Shown here: in pieces, positions 1 to 9,967 of the stretch | Numbering within the stretch: position 1 is the stretch's first letter | Layout of the letters: each line of letters opens with the position of its first letter | Source: an uncultured Flavobacteriales bacterium | GTDB lineage: Bacteria; Bacteroidota; Bacteroidia; Flavobacteriales_G; Salibacteraceae | Direction of reading: 5' to 3' | Assembly: GCA_937121175.1 (NCBI GenBank) | Contig: CAKZKD010000012.1 | Span: forward strand, 124,001-188,000 | Length of the DNA: 64,000 bases | The notes under the pieces: model-generated | The model's input: the letters and a program-made list of their open reading frames with translations, nothing else | Databases searched by the model: none | What the model was told of the DNA's origin: nothing | Translations under genes and position numbers: made by a program

Positions 1-2
1 TT

Positions 3-77
3 ATTGGTGCCTTAATTGCAAATACCATATCGCAATGGTTATTATTAATCGCTTTTAAAAAATACAAACCTGCATGA
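3..77 (+). CDS. C-terminal end of a truncated (window edge) protein, hydrophobic tail, possibly flippase-like
   Basis: Open frame from window start reads IGALIANTISQWLLLIAFKKYKPA*; ATGA overlap with next gene. Confidence 0.5.
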   Translation: MGALIANTISQWLLLIAFKKYKPA

Positions 78-922
78 AATTTTCTTGCCCAGAAACTGGC
101 GTTATTTTCAATATTGACAAGAGCGATAAAAATGAAACAGCTCCAAAATCTTATCATTTCAATAATGGGGTTCACAGTATATTAAGTGAAGAATTGAATA
201 AGTTATTAGCGGAATATATTCCTGCATTTGAAAAGTACCGCGAGCCTTATCTAAAATCAATTAGTTCAGATGATTTTAGAGATTTGCCATACGTCAATTT
301 TGATAAGGCAACTTGGAAATTAAGGCAATATGACCTTGAGTTAGTGCAATCTTTAATGCCTGCGAAGAGAAATAAAATTCTGGAAATTGGTGCGTGGACA
401 GGTTGGCTAAGCCACCATTTAGCCAAAGAAAACGACTTACTGGCGTTGGATTATTTTACCCATGAATTAGATGGATTGGCAGCAAAAAAATTCTATTCAG
501 AGGATTGGTTAACTGTGCAAATGGATTTGGAAAATTTTTCTATTATTCAAGAGAAGTTTGATTTGATAGTCGTAAACCGAGCATGTAGTTACTTTACGGA
601 TTTGAATAGAAGTTTAGAACAAATTAAGACATTACTAAAACCTAATGGGAAGATTGTACTTTTAGGAATTTGTTACTATTCAAATACAGTACAAGCGAAG
701 CAACGACTAACTGACTTGCAAGTAGATTTCGAGCAAAAAAGCGGCATCCCGTTCTTTTTCAAAACTTACAAGGGCTTAATTGATAGTGACGAACTATTCG
801 TGATAAAAAATGCAAGTTTTGAAATAAAAAATTACTCACAACTTAGATTCAAATCTTTCATTAATAAATTTAGAAAAAACAAGCCTGAGTACCTATACGC
901 CACATGGCAAAAACGCTGTTAA
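74..922 (+). CDS. class I SAM-dependent methyltransferase
   Basis: Motif ILEIGAWTGWLSHHLA and later FDLIVVNRA. Confidence 0.75.
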   Translation: MKFSCPETGVIFNIDKSDKNETAPKSYHFNNGVHSILSEELNKLLAEYIPAFEKYREPYLKSISSDDFRDLPYVNFDKATWKLRQYDLELVQSLMPAKRNKILEIGAWTGWLSHHLAKENDLLALDYFTHELDGLAAKKFYSEDWLTVQMDLENFSIIQEKFDLIVVNRACSYFTDLNRSLEQIKTLLKPNGKIVLLGICYYSNTVQAKQRLTDLQVDFEQKSGIPFFFKTYKGLIDSDELFVIKNASFEIKNYSQLRFKSFINKFRKNKPEYLYATWQKRC

Positions 923-1049
923 CTTTAAATCTCTTTTTCTTCACGAAAGGAAAAGCCATTTTATTATACATTAAGTGAAATTCAGAACTCTAAACAATGG
1001 GTAAGTTCAAGAGCGGCTTTAACAAAGCTGGTGGCGTAAAACCCACATA

Positions 1050-1537
1050 TTGCATGTGATCTGGTGCATTTTAGTTTTAATTCAAGGTTACATCACCAAT
1101 TTTAATAGCCCAAAATCGGATGCACATTTAATACGAGAAAGTGGTTGGGCGTTAGCTGCTAAACTGGGGCATTCCCCTAACCGATGGTCACAAATATTAG
1201 CCACATGTCCTTTTGTGGATACAGAAAAACAAGGACTTAATATTGGTTTCGGTTGGGGAATAAGCGCGGCATTGTTTGAAGGTCTTACTTTAGACGAAAG
1301 TTCAAAAAAACAAGTTGAATCTAATTCAATATTAATTCAATATTAATTCAATGTTTGCTATTCGAATTTTCACAAGAAGAACGTAATTTTATTAAAGAGG
1401 GAGTTTTATTTTCTTTTAGTAATAGAGTATATCCTTTCATGGACAAAAACATATTAATCAATCATGTTTTGCCTAGAATTGACTCCACAAACGATTATTA
1501 TTCAGACTCTATTTTTACCACCGAATTCAAGAATTAG
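1050..1537 (+). pseudogene. Frameshifted ORF (98 aa + 60 aa), family unclear
   Basis: Two ORFs in different frames join into one 158-aa frame if one 11-bp tandem unit (aattcaatatt) is removed; TTG start, no convincing ATG. Confidence 0.55.
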
Positions 1538-1577
1538 AGTAAATAAGACAACTTTTCGTTTCAATTTAAAAAACCAA

Positions 1578-2993
1578 TTACGATAATTTTTGAGCAGGTC
1601 TGGCTAGCTCAAACAACTTTCGTTCAATTGGAAAACCATAAGCATCATTATCAACTCTCCACCGTCCTAGTTTTTGTACAGGGTAAAACAGCCGACGACG
1701 TTTTCCGTACCCGACCTTCAAGAAAAATTTGAAATTTTCGAAGAATTTATACATTTCATCGTTAACCCATGGACCAGCGGAACCTATATAATCAAAGGTT
1801 GACCACTCTTCCAAACTGTTTGGCAAAACGTAGCCTTCTTTTACCACATCGTCTGTAATTCTTGAGCCTGGGTAAGGTTTAAAATAAAATATAGGTGTTT
1901 CAAATTTCGGAGAAATTGCATTCAATTGTTTCACGACAGAAATGGTTGCATCAAGACTTTTCTGCGTTTCTTTAGGAAAGCCTACTATGAATGGAAAGAT
2001 TACCCCAATGTCGTATTTTTTACAACGTTCTGCAGCCTCAAAAACGTATTCAAGCTTTATATCTTTTTTTAGCCAATCCATCATTTCTTGAGAACCTGAC
2101 TCTACTCCAATTAAAACACGGCGTAATCCCGATTTTTTTATCAGCTCAAAATCTTCGTCGGTCATTCTATGTGCTTGGTCGGCACGCATGGTCCCCGCCC
2201 AAGTAACTTTTATTTTTCGTTCTAAAAGTTCATTAGCCAATGCTCGAATTCGTTTTGGATAGGTGAACAAGGTTTCGTCTTGAAAGTTGATTTCAGTAAA
2301 TTTATATTTTTCGTAGTAATAGGAGAACTCTTCCCCCATTCTTTCGGGTTGTACAGCACTGTAATTTCTACCGAACACAAACGGGTCTGCACAAAAAGCA
2401 CATCTAAAATGACAACCTGTTGAGCTGATGTAATCGAATTGACGTTGTCCTTTTTTCTCAAAATAATCTTCAACATTCACAAAATCGTAATCGATTCTGT
2501 TCAAATCATTCATATCGGTTAAAGCTCTCGGTGGATTCTGAACTATTTCTGTGCCTTCACGAAAACAAATGCCTTTTATATCCTTCAGATTTCTACTTCC
2601 TGAACTAAATTCTAAGGTTTCTTGAAAGGTAGCCTCTCCTTGCCCTTGAACGCTAATATCGATGCTTAATTCATCAATTAGTGTTTTTTTTGGGAATAAT
2701 GAAGCATGCCATCCCCCCCAAATAGTAAGAAGCGTAGGTTTTTTGGTCTTAATCCATTTGGTAACTTCCAAGGCGTCCTTTATTGGCTTTCCAGTTAAAA
2801 CAGTTGCTCCAAAAACAACTGCTTCATCCAAATGCTTTTCTATGGTTTGCTTTGGATTTGGGTCAATACGGGCATCTACAATTATTGGTTCAAATTGCTC
2901 CAAATCAAGGTTTGAAGCTAAAGCTAGAAGTGCCAATGGCATGTCATAGAAAACTGCTTTTGGATTGTAAAGAATTACCTTTTTTCTTTTCAT
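1578..2993 (-). CDS. B12-binding-domain radical SAM protein
   Basis: N-terminal cobalamin-binding-like region, CHFRCAFCADP (CxxxCxxC). Confidence 0.85.
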   Translation of the reverse strand: MKRKKVILYNPKAVFYDMPLALLALASNLDLEQFEPIIVDARIDPNPKQTIEKHLDEAVVFGATVLTGKPIKDALEVTKWIKTKKPTLLTIWGGWHASLFPKKTLIDELSIDISVQGQGEATFQETLEFSSGSRNLKDIKGICFREGTEIVQNPPRALTDMNDLNRIDYDFVNVEDYFEKKGQRQFDYISSTGCHFRCAFCADPFVFGRNYSAVQPERMGEEFSYYYEKYKFTEINFQDETLFTYPKRIRALANELLERKIKVTWAGTMRADQAHRMTDEDFELIKKSGLRRVLIGVESGSQEMMDWLKKDIKLEYVFEAAERCKKYDIGVIFPFIVGFPKETQKSLDATISVVKQLNAISPKFETPIFYFKPYPGSRITDDVVKEGYVLPNSLEEWSTFDYIGSAGPWVNDEMYKFFENFKFFLKVGYGKRRRLFYPVQKLGRWRVDNDAYGFPIERKLFELARPAQKLS

Positions 2994-3065
2994 AAAAATA
3001 GAAATCGAACTTACAAAATGTAATGGCTCCCAATTGGGTAAATTTGCATCAAATTAACGCTCAAT

Positions 3066-4580
3066 TTGAACACAGAAAAAATCCTTCTTTTTAATCCTAA
3101 AGCTGCAACCTACGGATTTAGAATCCCAAACTCTATATTACAGGTAGGCGCTTCTGTCGATGGTATTTACGACTATCTTTTTATTGACGGAAATCGAGAA
3201 AATGACCCTTGGATTTCAATTGAAAGTCAATTAAAATCAGGTATATTTAAGTATTTCTGTTTATCCGTAATGCCAGGACCCCAGCTTAAGCAAGCAATTC
3301 CATACTCTAAAAAAGTAAGAGAACTTTTTCCCGATATCATCATTATTTGGGGTGGCTACTTTGCCTCAAATCAATACAAAGTAGTTTTAGATTCAGGTTA
3401 TGTAGATTACATAGTCGATGGACCTGGAGACGCAACATTTCCAACTTTATTAGTAAAACTAAAAAAGGGTGAATCCTTATTGGGTACTAAAAACCTGATT
3501 TTTAAAGATGAAAACGGTCTTCAAAAAGGCCCTAGGGAGGCTTTATTGAACCAAGATGAATTGCCCAGCCTACCGTACGAAAAACTAAACCGTTCTTATT
3601 CTATCAGAGGCTATTTACCAAAAACACATTTAGGAAATAATACCGCTTCTTATCACTCTAGCATGGGTTGTCCTTTCTCTTGCTCATTTTGTGGAATAGT
3701 TCCAATTTACAATGCCCGCTGGAAAGCAAAATCTGCCAAACTAGTTTACCAAGATGTATTGAAATTGAAGAACGAATACGGTGCAGATTCGGTGGAATTT
3801 CACGACAACAACTTCTATACTTCTGAAAAAAGAGTTGCCGAATTCTCCAGGCTCATGATGGATGAGAATATGACTTGGTGGGGCGAGGGAAGAATTGATA
3901 CCATAAATAAATACTCGGACGATACCATGCAACTCATGAGTGATTCTGGTTGTTCCATGATTTTTTTGGGTGCAGAAACCGGTAGCGACGAAGTGTTAAA
4001 ACAAATGAATAAAGGAGGAACCCAAACAGGGGCTCAAATCCTGAAATTTGCAGAACGCATGGGTAAATTCAATATTATTCCTGAATATTCTTTTGTATTG
4101 GGAATGCCAGGCGATGACCCCGAAAAGGTTATGGCGCAAATTGATGCGGATATCGAATTTATAAAAAAGGTCAAGCAAGTAAACCCTAATACCGAAATCA
4201 TCATTTACTTATACTCTCCAGTTCCAACAGAAGGTTCCGAACTCTATGATGAAATTCGAAGAATTGGTTTTGATTTCCCAGAGAAACTTGAAGATTGGCT
4301 AAACCCTTCTTGGGAAAATTTTGATTTAAGAAAAAACCCGCTGACTCCTTGGCTAACACCAGAAATGGTAGATAAAGTTCGAAATTTTGAAACCGTATTG
4401 AATGGGTACTACCCTACTGCTTCTGATTTTAGAATTAGAGGATGGAAAAAGAACTTGCTGCGGCGAGTTTCTAATTGGCGCTATAAAACCAATAGTTACA
4501 AATACCCGTATGAAATAAAAGCACTGCACAAAATTTGGAAGTACAAACAACCCGAAATAGAAGGATTTTATTCTGAGTAA
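3066..4580 (+). CDS. B12-binding-domain radical SAM protein
   Basis: CPFSCSFCGIVP (CxxxCxxC), similar architecture to divergent neighbour. Confidence 0.85.
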   Translation: MNTEKILLFNPKAATYGFRIPNSILQVGASVDGIYDYLFIDGNRENDPWISIESQLKSGIFKYFCLSVMPGPQLKQAIPYSKKVRELFPDIIIIWGGYFASNQYKVVLDSGYVDYIVDGPGDATFPTLLVKLKKGESLLGTKNLIFKDENGLQKGPREALLNQDELPSLPYEKLNRSYSIRGYLPKTHLGNNTASYHSSMGCPFSCSFCGIVPIYNARWKAKSAKLVYQDVLKLKNEYGADSVEFHDNNFYTSEKRVAEFSRLMMDENMTWWGEGRIDTINKYSDDTMQLMSDSGCSMIFLGAETGSDEVLKQMNKGGTQTGAQILKFAERMGKFNIIPEYSFVLGMPGDDPEKVMAQIDADIEFIKKVKQVNPNTEIIIYLYSPVPTEGSELYDEIRRIGFDFPEKLEDWLNPSWENFDLRKNPLTPWLTPEMVDKVRNFETVLNGYYPTASDFRIRGWKKNLLRRVSNWRYKTNSYKYPYEIKALHKIWKYKQPEIEGFYSE

Positions 4581-4616
4581 GCATATGCAACAAATTAGTG
4601 TGCTTGAATATTTATA

Positions 4617-5615
4617 ATGAAGGGTTCAAACATTTATAGAAGAACACGAAATTGGTTGCTCTACGGTATCTTCCTATTTTGTGTCGTTCTAGGAACCATA
4701 GAACTCTGTTATCGGTTTCAGGTAATCGACTTCTATTCTAATGTGTTTAGTGCTTTGAACACTGAGCACGAGCAAGAGCAAGAGCAAGAGCAAGGAAATA
4801 AAGAAATTGTGTTGATTTTGGGAGATTCGTTCTCGGCTTATAACCAATGTTACGTTGAGAATTTGAGAAATGAATACCCAAACTTGGATTTTGTGAATCT
4901 TTCTGTACCTGGAATTGGAATCCTACAGCAGAAAATCATTCTCGAAAGAAAATTAAAAACCTACAATCCCAAATACATTCTTTATCAGTACTATGTCGGT
5001 AATGATTTAACAGACATCCGCCACCCGATTAATTGGAATACGCTTTCTTTTAGCAGAAACCTATATTGGTTGTTTGGAGATAAACTGCTGATATTACAAT
5101 ATTTGAATTGGAAACTTGGGTCCTTACGGACGGATAACAAATCTGGAGAAGCCATTAAAAGCAATTCGTTTAGCCAAGAAACGTATAACGCACGTTCCAA
5201 AACCTTTTTGCAAAGTGATTCCTTGCTTCTTTACAATCAAGTCTTATTAAAAGGCGACGCCAAGATTAATTTTGAAGACTGGAAGTCAAACATGAACGAA
5301 CTGGTTTCTTCTATGCCAACATCTGCTAAAATGATTGTTTTGTTAATTCCACACTGCATTCAAGTAAATTCCGAATATCAACAGCGGTTTACCGAGTTGG
5401 GAGCGCATACCAAGAACATTCCAATAGCAGCAGATTATCCAATACTGAACGAAATAAAAAAAGCTCTACCAAACTCATTGGTAATTAACCCACTGAAAGA
5501 TTTTATTGAATTGGATACTAATACTTCGTTCTACTTCGCTAACGATCCGCATTTAACTGAAATTGGTCAAACTGTTTTGGCAAAAACGATAATTCAACAA
5601 AATATATTCAACTAG
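4617..5615 (+). CDS. SGNH/GDSL hydrolase-like protein, N-terminal TM anchor
   Basis: ILGDSFSAYNQ block I, DPHLTEIGQ late block; N-terminal hydrophobic helix. Confidence 0.7.
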   Translation: MKGSNIYRRTRNWLLYGIFLFCVVLGTIELCYRFQVIDFYSNVFSALNTEHEQEQEQEQGNKEIVLILGDSFSAYNQCYVENLRNEYPNLDFVNLSVPGIGILQQKIILERKLKTYNPKYILYQYYVGNDLTDIRHPINWNTLSFSRNLYWLFGDKLLILQYLNWKLGSLRTDNKSGEAIKSNSFSQETYNARSKTFLQSDSLLLYNQVLLKGDAKINFEDWKSNMNELVSSMPTSAKMIVLLIPHCIQVNSEYQQRFTELGAHTKNIPIAADYPILNEIKKALPNSLVINPLKDFIELDTNTSFYFANDPHLTEIGQTVLAKTIIQQNIFN

Positions 5616-5616
5616 A

Positions 5617-7362
5617 ATGGCGGAATATGTATTAGGTATTTCCGCATTTTATCACGACTCTGCAGCTTGTCTTCTGAAGGATGGCGTTATAGTTGCCGCT
5701 GCACAGGAGGAGCGTTTTACCAGAGTAAAACAGGACAAATCGTTTCCTAAAAACTCCATTCAATTTTGCCTCAACCAATCGAATATTACTATACAAAATG
5801 TTGATTCCATAGTATTTTACGAAAAACCAATTTTAAAATTCTATCGAATTTTAAACACGCACGCTCAACACGCACCCAAAGGCTTTAGAGCTTTTTCGAT
5901 GGCTATGAAATCTTGGCTAAAACAAAAATTATGGATTCCACAAATAGTTAAACGCGAACTCGGTTTTAGAGGCGAAGTATGTTTTGTTCATCATCATGAA
6001 AGTCATGCTGCAAGTGCATACTTTTCTTCCAGTTTTGACGAATCGGCTTTTTTAACGATTGACGGAGTAGGTGAAATGGCAACAACCACTTACGGGGTGG
6101 CAAAAGGAAATAAAATCACCACACTTGGCGAAATTCATTTTCCACATTCGCTCGGACTCCTCTACTCTGCGTTTACTTTTTACTGTGGTTTTAAGGTGAA
6201 TTCTGGCGAGTATAAACTTATGGGTTTGGCTCCTTATGGAACTCCTATATACGTCGATAAAATATTGAATGACGTGGTAAAGGTGCGGGACGATGGATCT
6301 ATAAAGCTCAATTTGAAGTATTTCTCTTTCGAATACGGTCTTAAAATGATAAATGCTGAATTCGAAAAACTATTTGAAAACCCGGCCAGACTCCCCGAGT
6401 CTGAATTGACTGACTTTTATAATGATATTGCAGCTTCAATTCAAGTAGTAACAGAACAAATTGTGCTTAAAATGGCAAAATTTGTTCAATCCAAAACCGG
6501 ACAAGACAACCTATGTTTATCGGGCGGAGTAGCATTAAATTGCGTTGCGAATGGCAATCTGCTGAGGTCAAAGGTTTTTAAAAATATCTGGATTTCTCCC
6601 TTCTCTGGAGATGCAGGTGGTGCTGTTGGAGCCGCATTTTTAGCGTGGCATAATAAAACGGACAAGCCCAAGATTAGTGTACCAGATTCTCTAAAATCTC
6701 ACTCCTATTTAGGACCTGAATTTTCCAGTTCTGAGATTGAAACTAAACTCAAAGATTTAGATTTAAATTACCACGAGTTAGATGCAGAAAAACTGAAGAT
6801 ACAGGTTGCTCGAGACTTGACTGAAAAACAAGTTGTTGGCTGGTTTTCCTCTTCGATGGAGTTTGGGCCAAGAGCCCTCGGAGCAAGAACTATTTTGGCG
6901 AGCCCTGTATTTGACGATATGCAATCTCATTTAAATCTAAAAATTAAAAAAAGAGAAGGATTTAGACCATTTGCACCAGTGGTACTAGAGGAACATGCTA
7001 ATAAATGGTTCGGTATGGAAAGGGAATCTAAAACCATGCTCTATACCTACAATTGTTTGCAACCTGAGAAAATACCATCTTGCGTTCACGTGGATGGAAC
7101 TTCAAGAGTTCAAACCCTATCAAAAGTTGATAATGAAATGCTGTATGGAGTTCTTGAGCAATTCAATACAATGAACAGTTGTCCTGTGCTTATAAACACA
7201 TCTTTTAATGAGAGAGGTGAGCCTATTGTTTGCTCGCCAATTGATGCCATTCAGTGTTTTTTTGGAACAGAAATGGACGTGCTTGTTCTAGGAAATTTTG
7301 TCGTATATAAAAGTGAACAAACCCAGATTAATCTAAATCTTCGGAAATATGAAATGGATTAA
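5617..7362 (+). CDS. carbamoyltransferase (NodU/HypF-Kae1-like)
   Basis: LGISAFYHDSAACLLKDG, HHHESHAASAYFSS, GGVALNCVANG, EFGPRALGARTILASP. Confidence 0.93.
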   Translation: MAEYVLGISAFYHDSAACLLKDGVIVAAAQEERFTRVKQDKSFPKNSIQFCLNQSNITIQNVDSIVFYEKPILKFYRILNTHAQHAPKGFRAFSMAMKSWLKQKLWIPQIVKRELGFRGEVCFVHHHESHAASAYFSSSFDESAFLTIDGVGEMATTTYGVAKGNKITTLGEIHFPHSLGLLYSAFTFYCGFKVNSGEYKLMGLAPYGTPIYVDKILNDVVKVRDDGSIKLNLKYFSFEYGLKMINAEFEKLFENPARLPESELTDFYNDIAASIQVVTEQIVLKMAKFVQSKTGQDNLCLSGGVALNCVANGNLLRSKVFKNIWISPFSGDAGGAVGAAFLAWHNKTDKPKISVPDSLKSHSYLGPEFSSSEIETKLKDLDLNYHELDAEKLKIQVARDLTEKQVVGWFSSSMEFGPRALGARTILASPVFDDMQSHLNLKIKKREGFRPFAPVVLEEHANKWFGMERESKTMLYTYNCLQPEKIPSCVHVDGTSRVQTLSKVDNEMLYGVLEQFNTMNSCPVLINTSFNERGEPIVCSPIDAIQCFFGTEMDVLVLGNFVVYKSEQTQINLNLRKYEMD

Positions 7363-7726
7363 TATCATAATGGAGTCTGCTATGGTCATTGCAAATAAAG
7401 CCAGCGTGCAGCGACAGTTCATTGGTTTAATGGGGGTTTTGTTTCTTCTAGGCTCATATTATTTCAATTGGCATTTCTCAATGATGGAATATGCAATTAT
7501 CGCAGGTGTATTTGGCGTATTGTTTATTAAACCCGTCCTTATTAGACCAATACTCTTCTGTTGGATGCTGCTCGGTGCATTTATGGGAGAGCTTTCTTCA
7601 TTTATCGTTCTAAGTATTCTTTATTTTTTAATCTTTACGCCGATATCATGGTTCAAGAAAAGAGAAATAAACGAAGGCAATTGGAAACCAATAAAACGGC
7701 AACAAAACTTAGAAAACATGTTCTAA
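7349..7726 (+). CDS. SxtJ-family-like small membrane protein
   Basis: 125 aa, several TM segments, immediately downstream of carbamoyltransferase. Confidence 0.65.
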   Translation: MKWINIIMESAMVIANKASVQRQFIGLMGVLFLLGSYYFNWHFSMMEYAIIAGVFGVLFIKPVLIRPILFCWMLLGAFMGELSSFIVLSILYFLIFTPISWFKKREINEGNWKPIKRQQNLENMF

Positions 7727-7741
7727 TTTAATTTCGAACTA

Positions 7742-7891
7742 ATGAGAACTATTAAACAGCTTCTTCTTTTTTTAATGGAGCAAAAAAAGTACTGGCTTAT
7801 TCCAATAGTATTTGTTTTGGCTATTCTTGGAATACTTGTAGTAGTTGCTGAATCTACAGTGGTGGCACCTTTTATCTACAGTTTATTTTAG
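7742..7891 (+). CDS. DUF5989-like small membrane protein (49 aa)
   Basis: Read from sequence: MRTIKQLLLFLMEQKKYWLIPIVFVLAILGILVVVAESTVVAPFIYSLF*; absent from the ORF track because of its length. Confidence 0.8.
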   Translation: MRTIKQLLLFLMEQKKYWLIPIVFVLAILGILVVVAESTVVAPFIYSLF

Positions 7892-7929
7892 TTGATTTAC
7901 TAAACCTTTATTAAAATCAAGACTATTAA

Positions 7930-8619
7930 ATGTTTGGCCAGATTCGAAATGTAATTCGTTTAGTACTAAAAAAAACTACAAGTATATTTTTTAAAAAGTG
8001 GTACAACAAATACTCCGCTAAAACGCATACTTCCATTATCGAAAACTTAACGATTGAAACCTTTCCTGGGGTATTTAATCCGTCATTTTTACTGAGTACC
8101 AAAACCCTAATTCGATTTTTGAAGACCATTACTCTTTTCAATAAACGATTTCTTGAATTAGGTTGCGGAACTGGTGCTATTTCGGTTTGGGCTGCCCATC
8201 AAGGAGCAATAGTAACTGGGACGGATATTAACCCAAAAGCGCTTGAGAACGCTAGACGAAATGCCGAATTGAATAATGTAATAATTAAAACAAAAGCAAC
8301 TTCACTTATTAAAAACATTGATCTCACTGAATTTGATTTGGTTGTTATTAATCCACCATACTACCCAAATTCACCTAAAAATCTCGAAGAACAGGCTTGG
8401 TTTTGTGGAGAAAAATTCGAGTATTTTTCTGAATTATTCTCCCAACTCGAAAGGCAGAAATTCCGTTGTGACATGTATATGATATTGTCCGAAGATTGTG
8501 CAATCGAATCTATAAAAAGTATAGCTCATAACTATTCGCTTGTTTGTAATTTGACCTATCATTCAAAAAACATTATTGAGCACGAATTCATTTACAAAAT
8601 CGAAAACGAGAATGCCTAG
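7930..8619 (+). CDS. class I SAM methyltransferase (HemK/PrmC-like motifs)
   Basis: FLELGCGTGAISVWAA and VVINPPYYP. Confidence 0.8.
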   Translation: MFGQIRNVIRLVLKKTTSIFFKKWYNKYSAKTHTSIIENLTIETFPGVFNPSFLLSTKTLIRFLKTITLFNKRFLELGCGTGAISVWAAHQGAIVTGTDINPKALENARRNAELNNVIIKTKATSLIKNIDLTEFDLVVINPPYYPNSPKNLEEQAWFCGEKFEYFSELFSQLERQKFRCDMYMILSEDCAIESIKSIAHNYSLVCNLTYHSKNIIEHEFIYKIENENA

Positions 8620-9967
8620 GTTACCTTCCAAATTCAAATATTTTACGCTAACCAATTTAATTGATATTGCGCTAATAAACATAGCTTATGCTACTTATCT
8701 AGGAAACGAAAAGTACTCTGTAATAATTTGTGTAATGATTTGCGCGCTTTGGGTGATTACCAATGTACTATTCTATCCAAATTCAAATAGAAGATACACC
8801 AGCTACATACATACATTTTACAATGTAATAAAGCCCATTTCAGCATTTATGCTATTGTATTACATTACGGTTGGGCTGATATACAATTCTTGGAATATCA
8901 CTGCCTCCTTACTGTTGTTTTTTATAGTGGTGTTCTCAGTAGTAATTGCTGGGAAAGCCTTTTTTGTTTTTTCATTACGAATTTATAGATCAAAAGGAAA
9001 TGGCTTTTCCAACTATATTCTATTTGGAGAATCGATTATTACTAACAAAATGAAATTAGAATTGGATAGAAGAATCGGAGATGGTTACCGATTCCGAGGT
9101 GCGTTTGATTGGAATCAAATCAACACATTCAAAGGCCACAAAAACATTGAAAAAATTATTAGAAAGGAGGATATTGATGATGCATTCTTTTTTGTGGAAG
9201 AACAACACCGTTCCGATTTTGAATTCATTAAACCTATACTGAATCAATCTGGTGTGAGCATTTTTCAAATTCCATCCGATTTAAGTAGGCACATTAAAAT
9301 TTACAACTTCCGAAGGCTAAACAACAGTAGTTTTCAAGAAGTTCTTTTTGGTCCACTTGAACGCAACGATAAAAGAACCCTCAAACGAATATTTGATTTT
9401 CTTTTCGCTGCGTTTATCACTCTGTTTTTGTTGAGTTGGCTGTTACCTGTTCTGGCTTTGCTAATTCGATTAGAGAGTAAAGGGAATCCATTTTTCATTC
9501 AAAAAAGACATGGTAAGAACGGAGAACTATTCAAGTGTATAAAGCTTAGGTCCATGAAATCGAAAAGCTCTAACACAACATTTAACCAAGCTACTGTAAA
9601 CGACAATCGGATAACCAAAATAGGCGCATTTTTAAGGAGAAGTAATTTGGACGAACTTCCCCAATTTATTAATGTACTACTAGGCAGTATGTCTGTAGTT
9701 GGACCTCGACCTCATGTACCAGAATTAGATGATGAATTCCAAGATAAAATTCCGTTCTACGATTACAGGCACCGAGTATTACCTGGCATTACCGGTTTAT
9801 CTCAGTCGTTTGGGTACAGAGGCGAAACACCTACCGTAGCCATTATGCAAAAAAGAACAGACGTAGATCGATTGTATATTCAGAATTGGACGCTGTTGTT
9901 GGATTTGAAAATCATTTTTAGTACGATTAAAAACAGCATTTTTCTAAGGAGAAACGTTGGGTATTAG
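8612..9967 (+). CDS. polyprenyl glycosylphosphotransferase (WcaJ/WbaP-like initiating sugar transferase)
   Basis: KRIFDFLFA, FIQKRHGKNGELFKCIKLRSM, LDELPQFINVLLGSMSVVGPRPH; ATG at 8612 preferred over upstream TTG 8576. Confidence 0.9.
   Translation: MPRLPSKFKYFTLTNLIDIALINIAYATYLGNEKYSVIICVMICALWVITNVLFYPNSNRRYTSYIHTFYNVIKPISAFMLLYYITVGLIYNSWNITASLLLFFIVVFSVVIAGKAFFVFSLRIYRSKGNGFSNYILFGESIITNKMKLELDRRIGDGYRFRGAFDWNQINTFKGHKNIEKIIRKEDIDDAFFFVEEQHRSDFEFIKPILNQSGVSIFQIPSDLSRHIKIYNFRRLNNSSFQEVLFGPLERNDKRTLKRIFDFLFAAFITLFLLSWLLPVLALLIRLESKGNPFFIQKRHGKNGELFKCIKLRSMKSKSSNTTFNQATVNDNRITKIGAFLRRSNLDELPQFINVLLGSMSVVGPRPHVPELDDEFQDKIPFYDYRHRVLPGITGLSQSFGYRGETPTVAIMQKRTDVDRLYIQNWTLLLDLKIIFSTIKNSIFLRRNVGY

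Noticed and set aside
2662-2949. Track ORFs antisense to clear genes (e.g. 2662..2949 +, 24821..25150 +, 57804..58139 -)
   Set aside because: They lie inside strongly supported genes on the other strand and have no recognisable domains.
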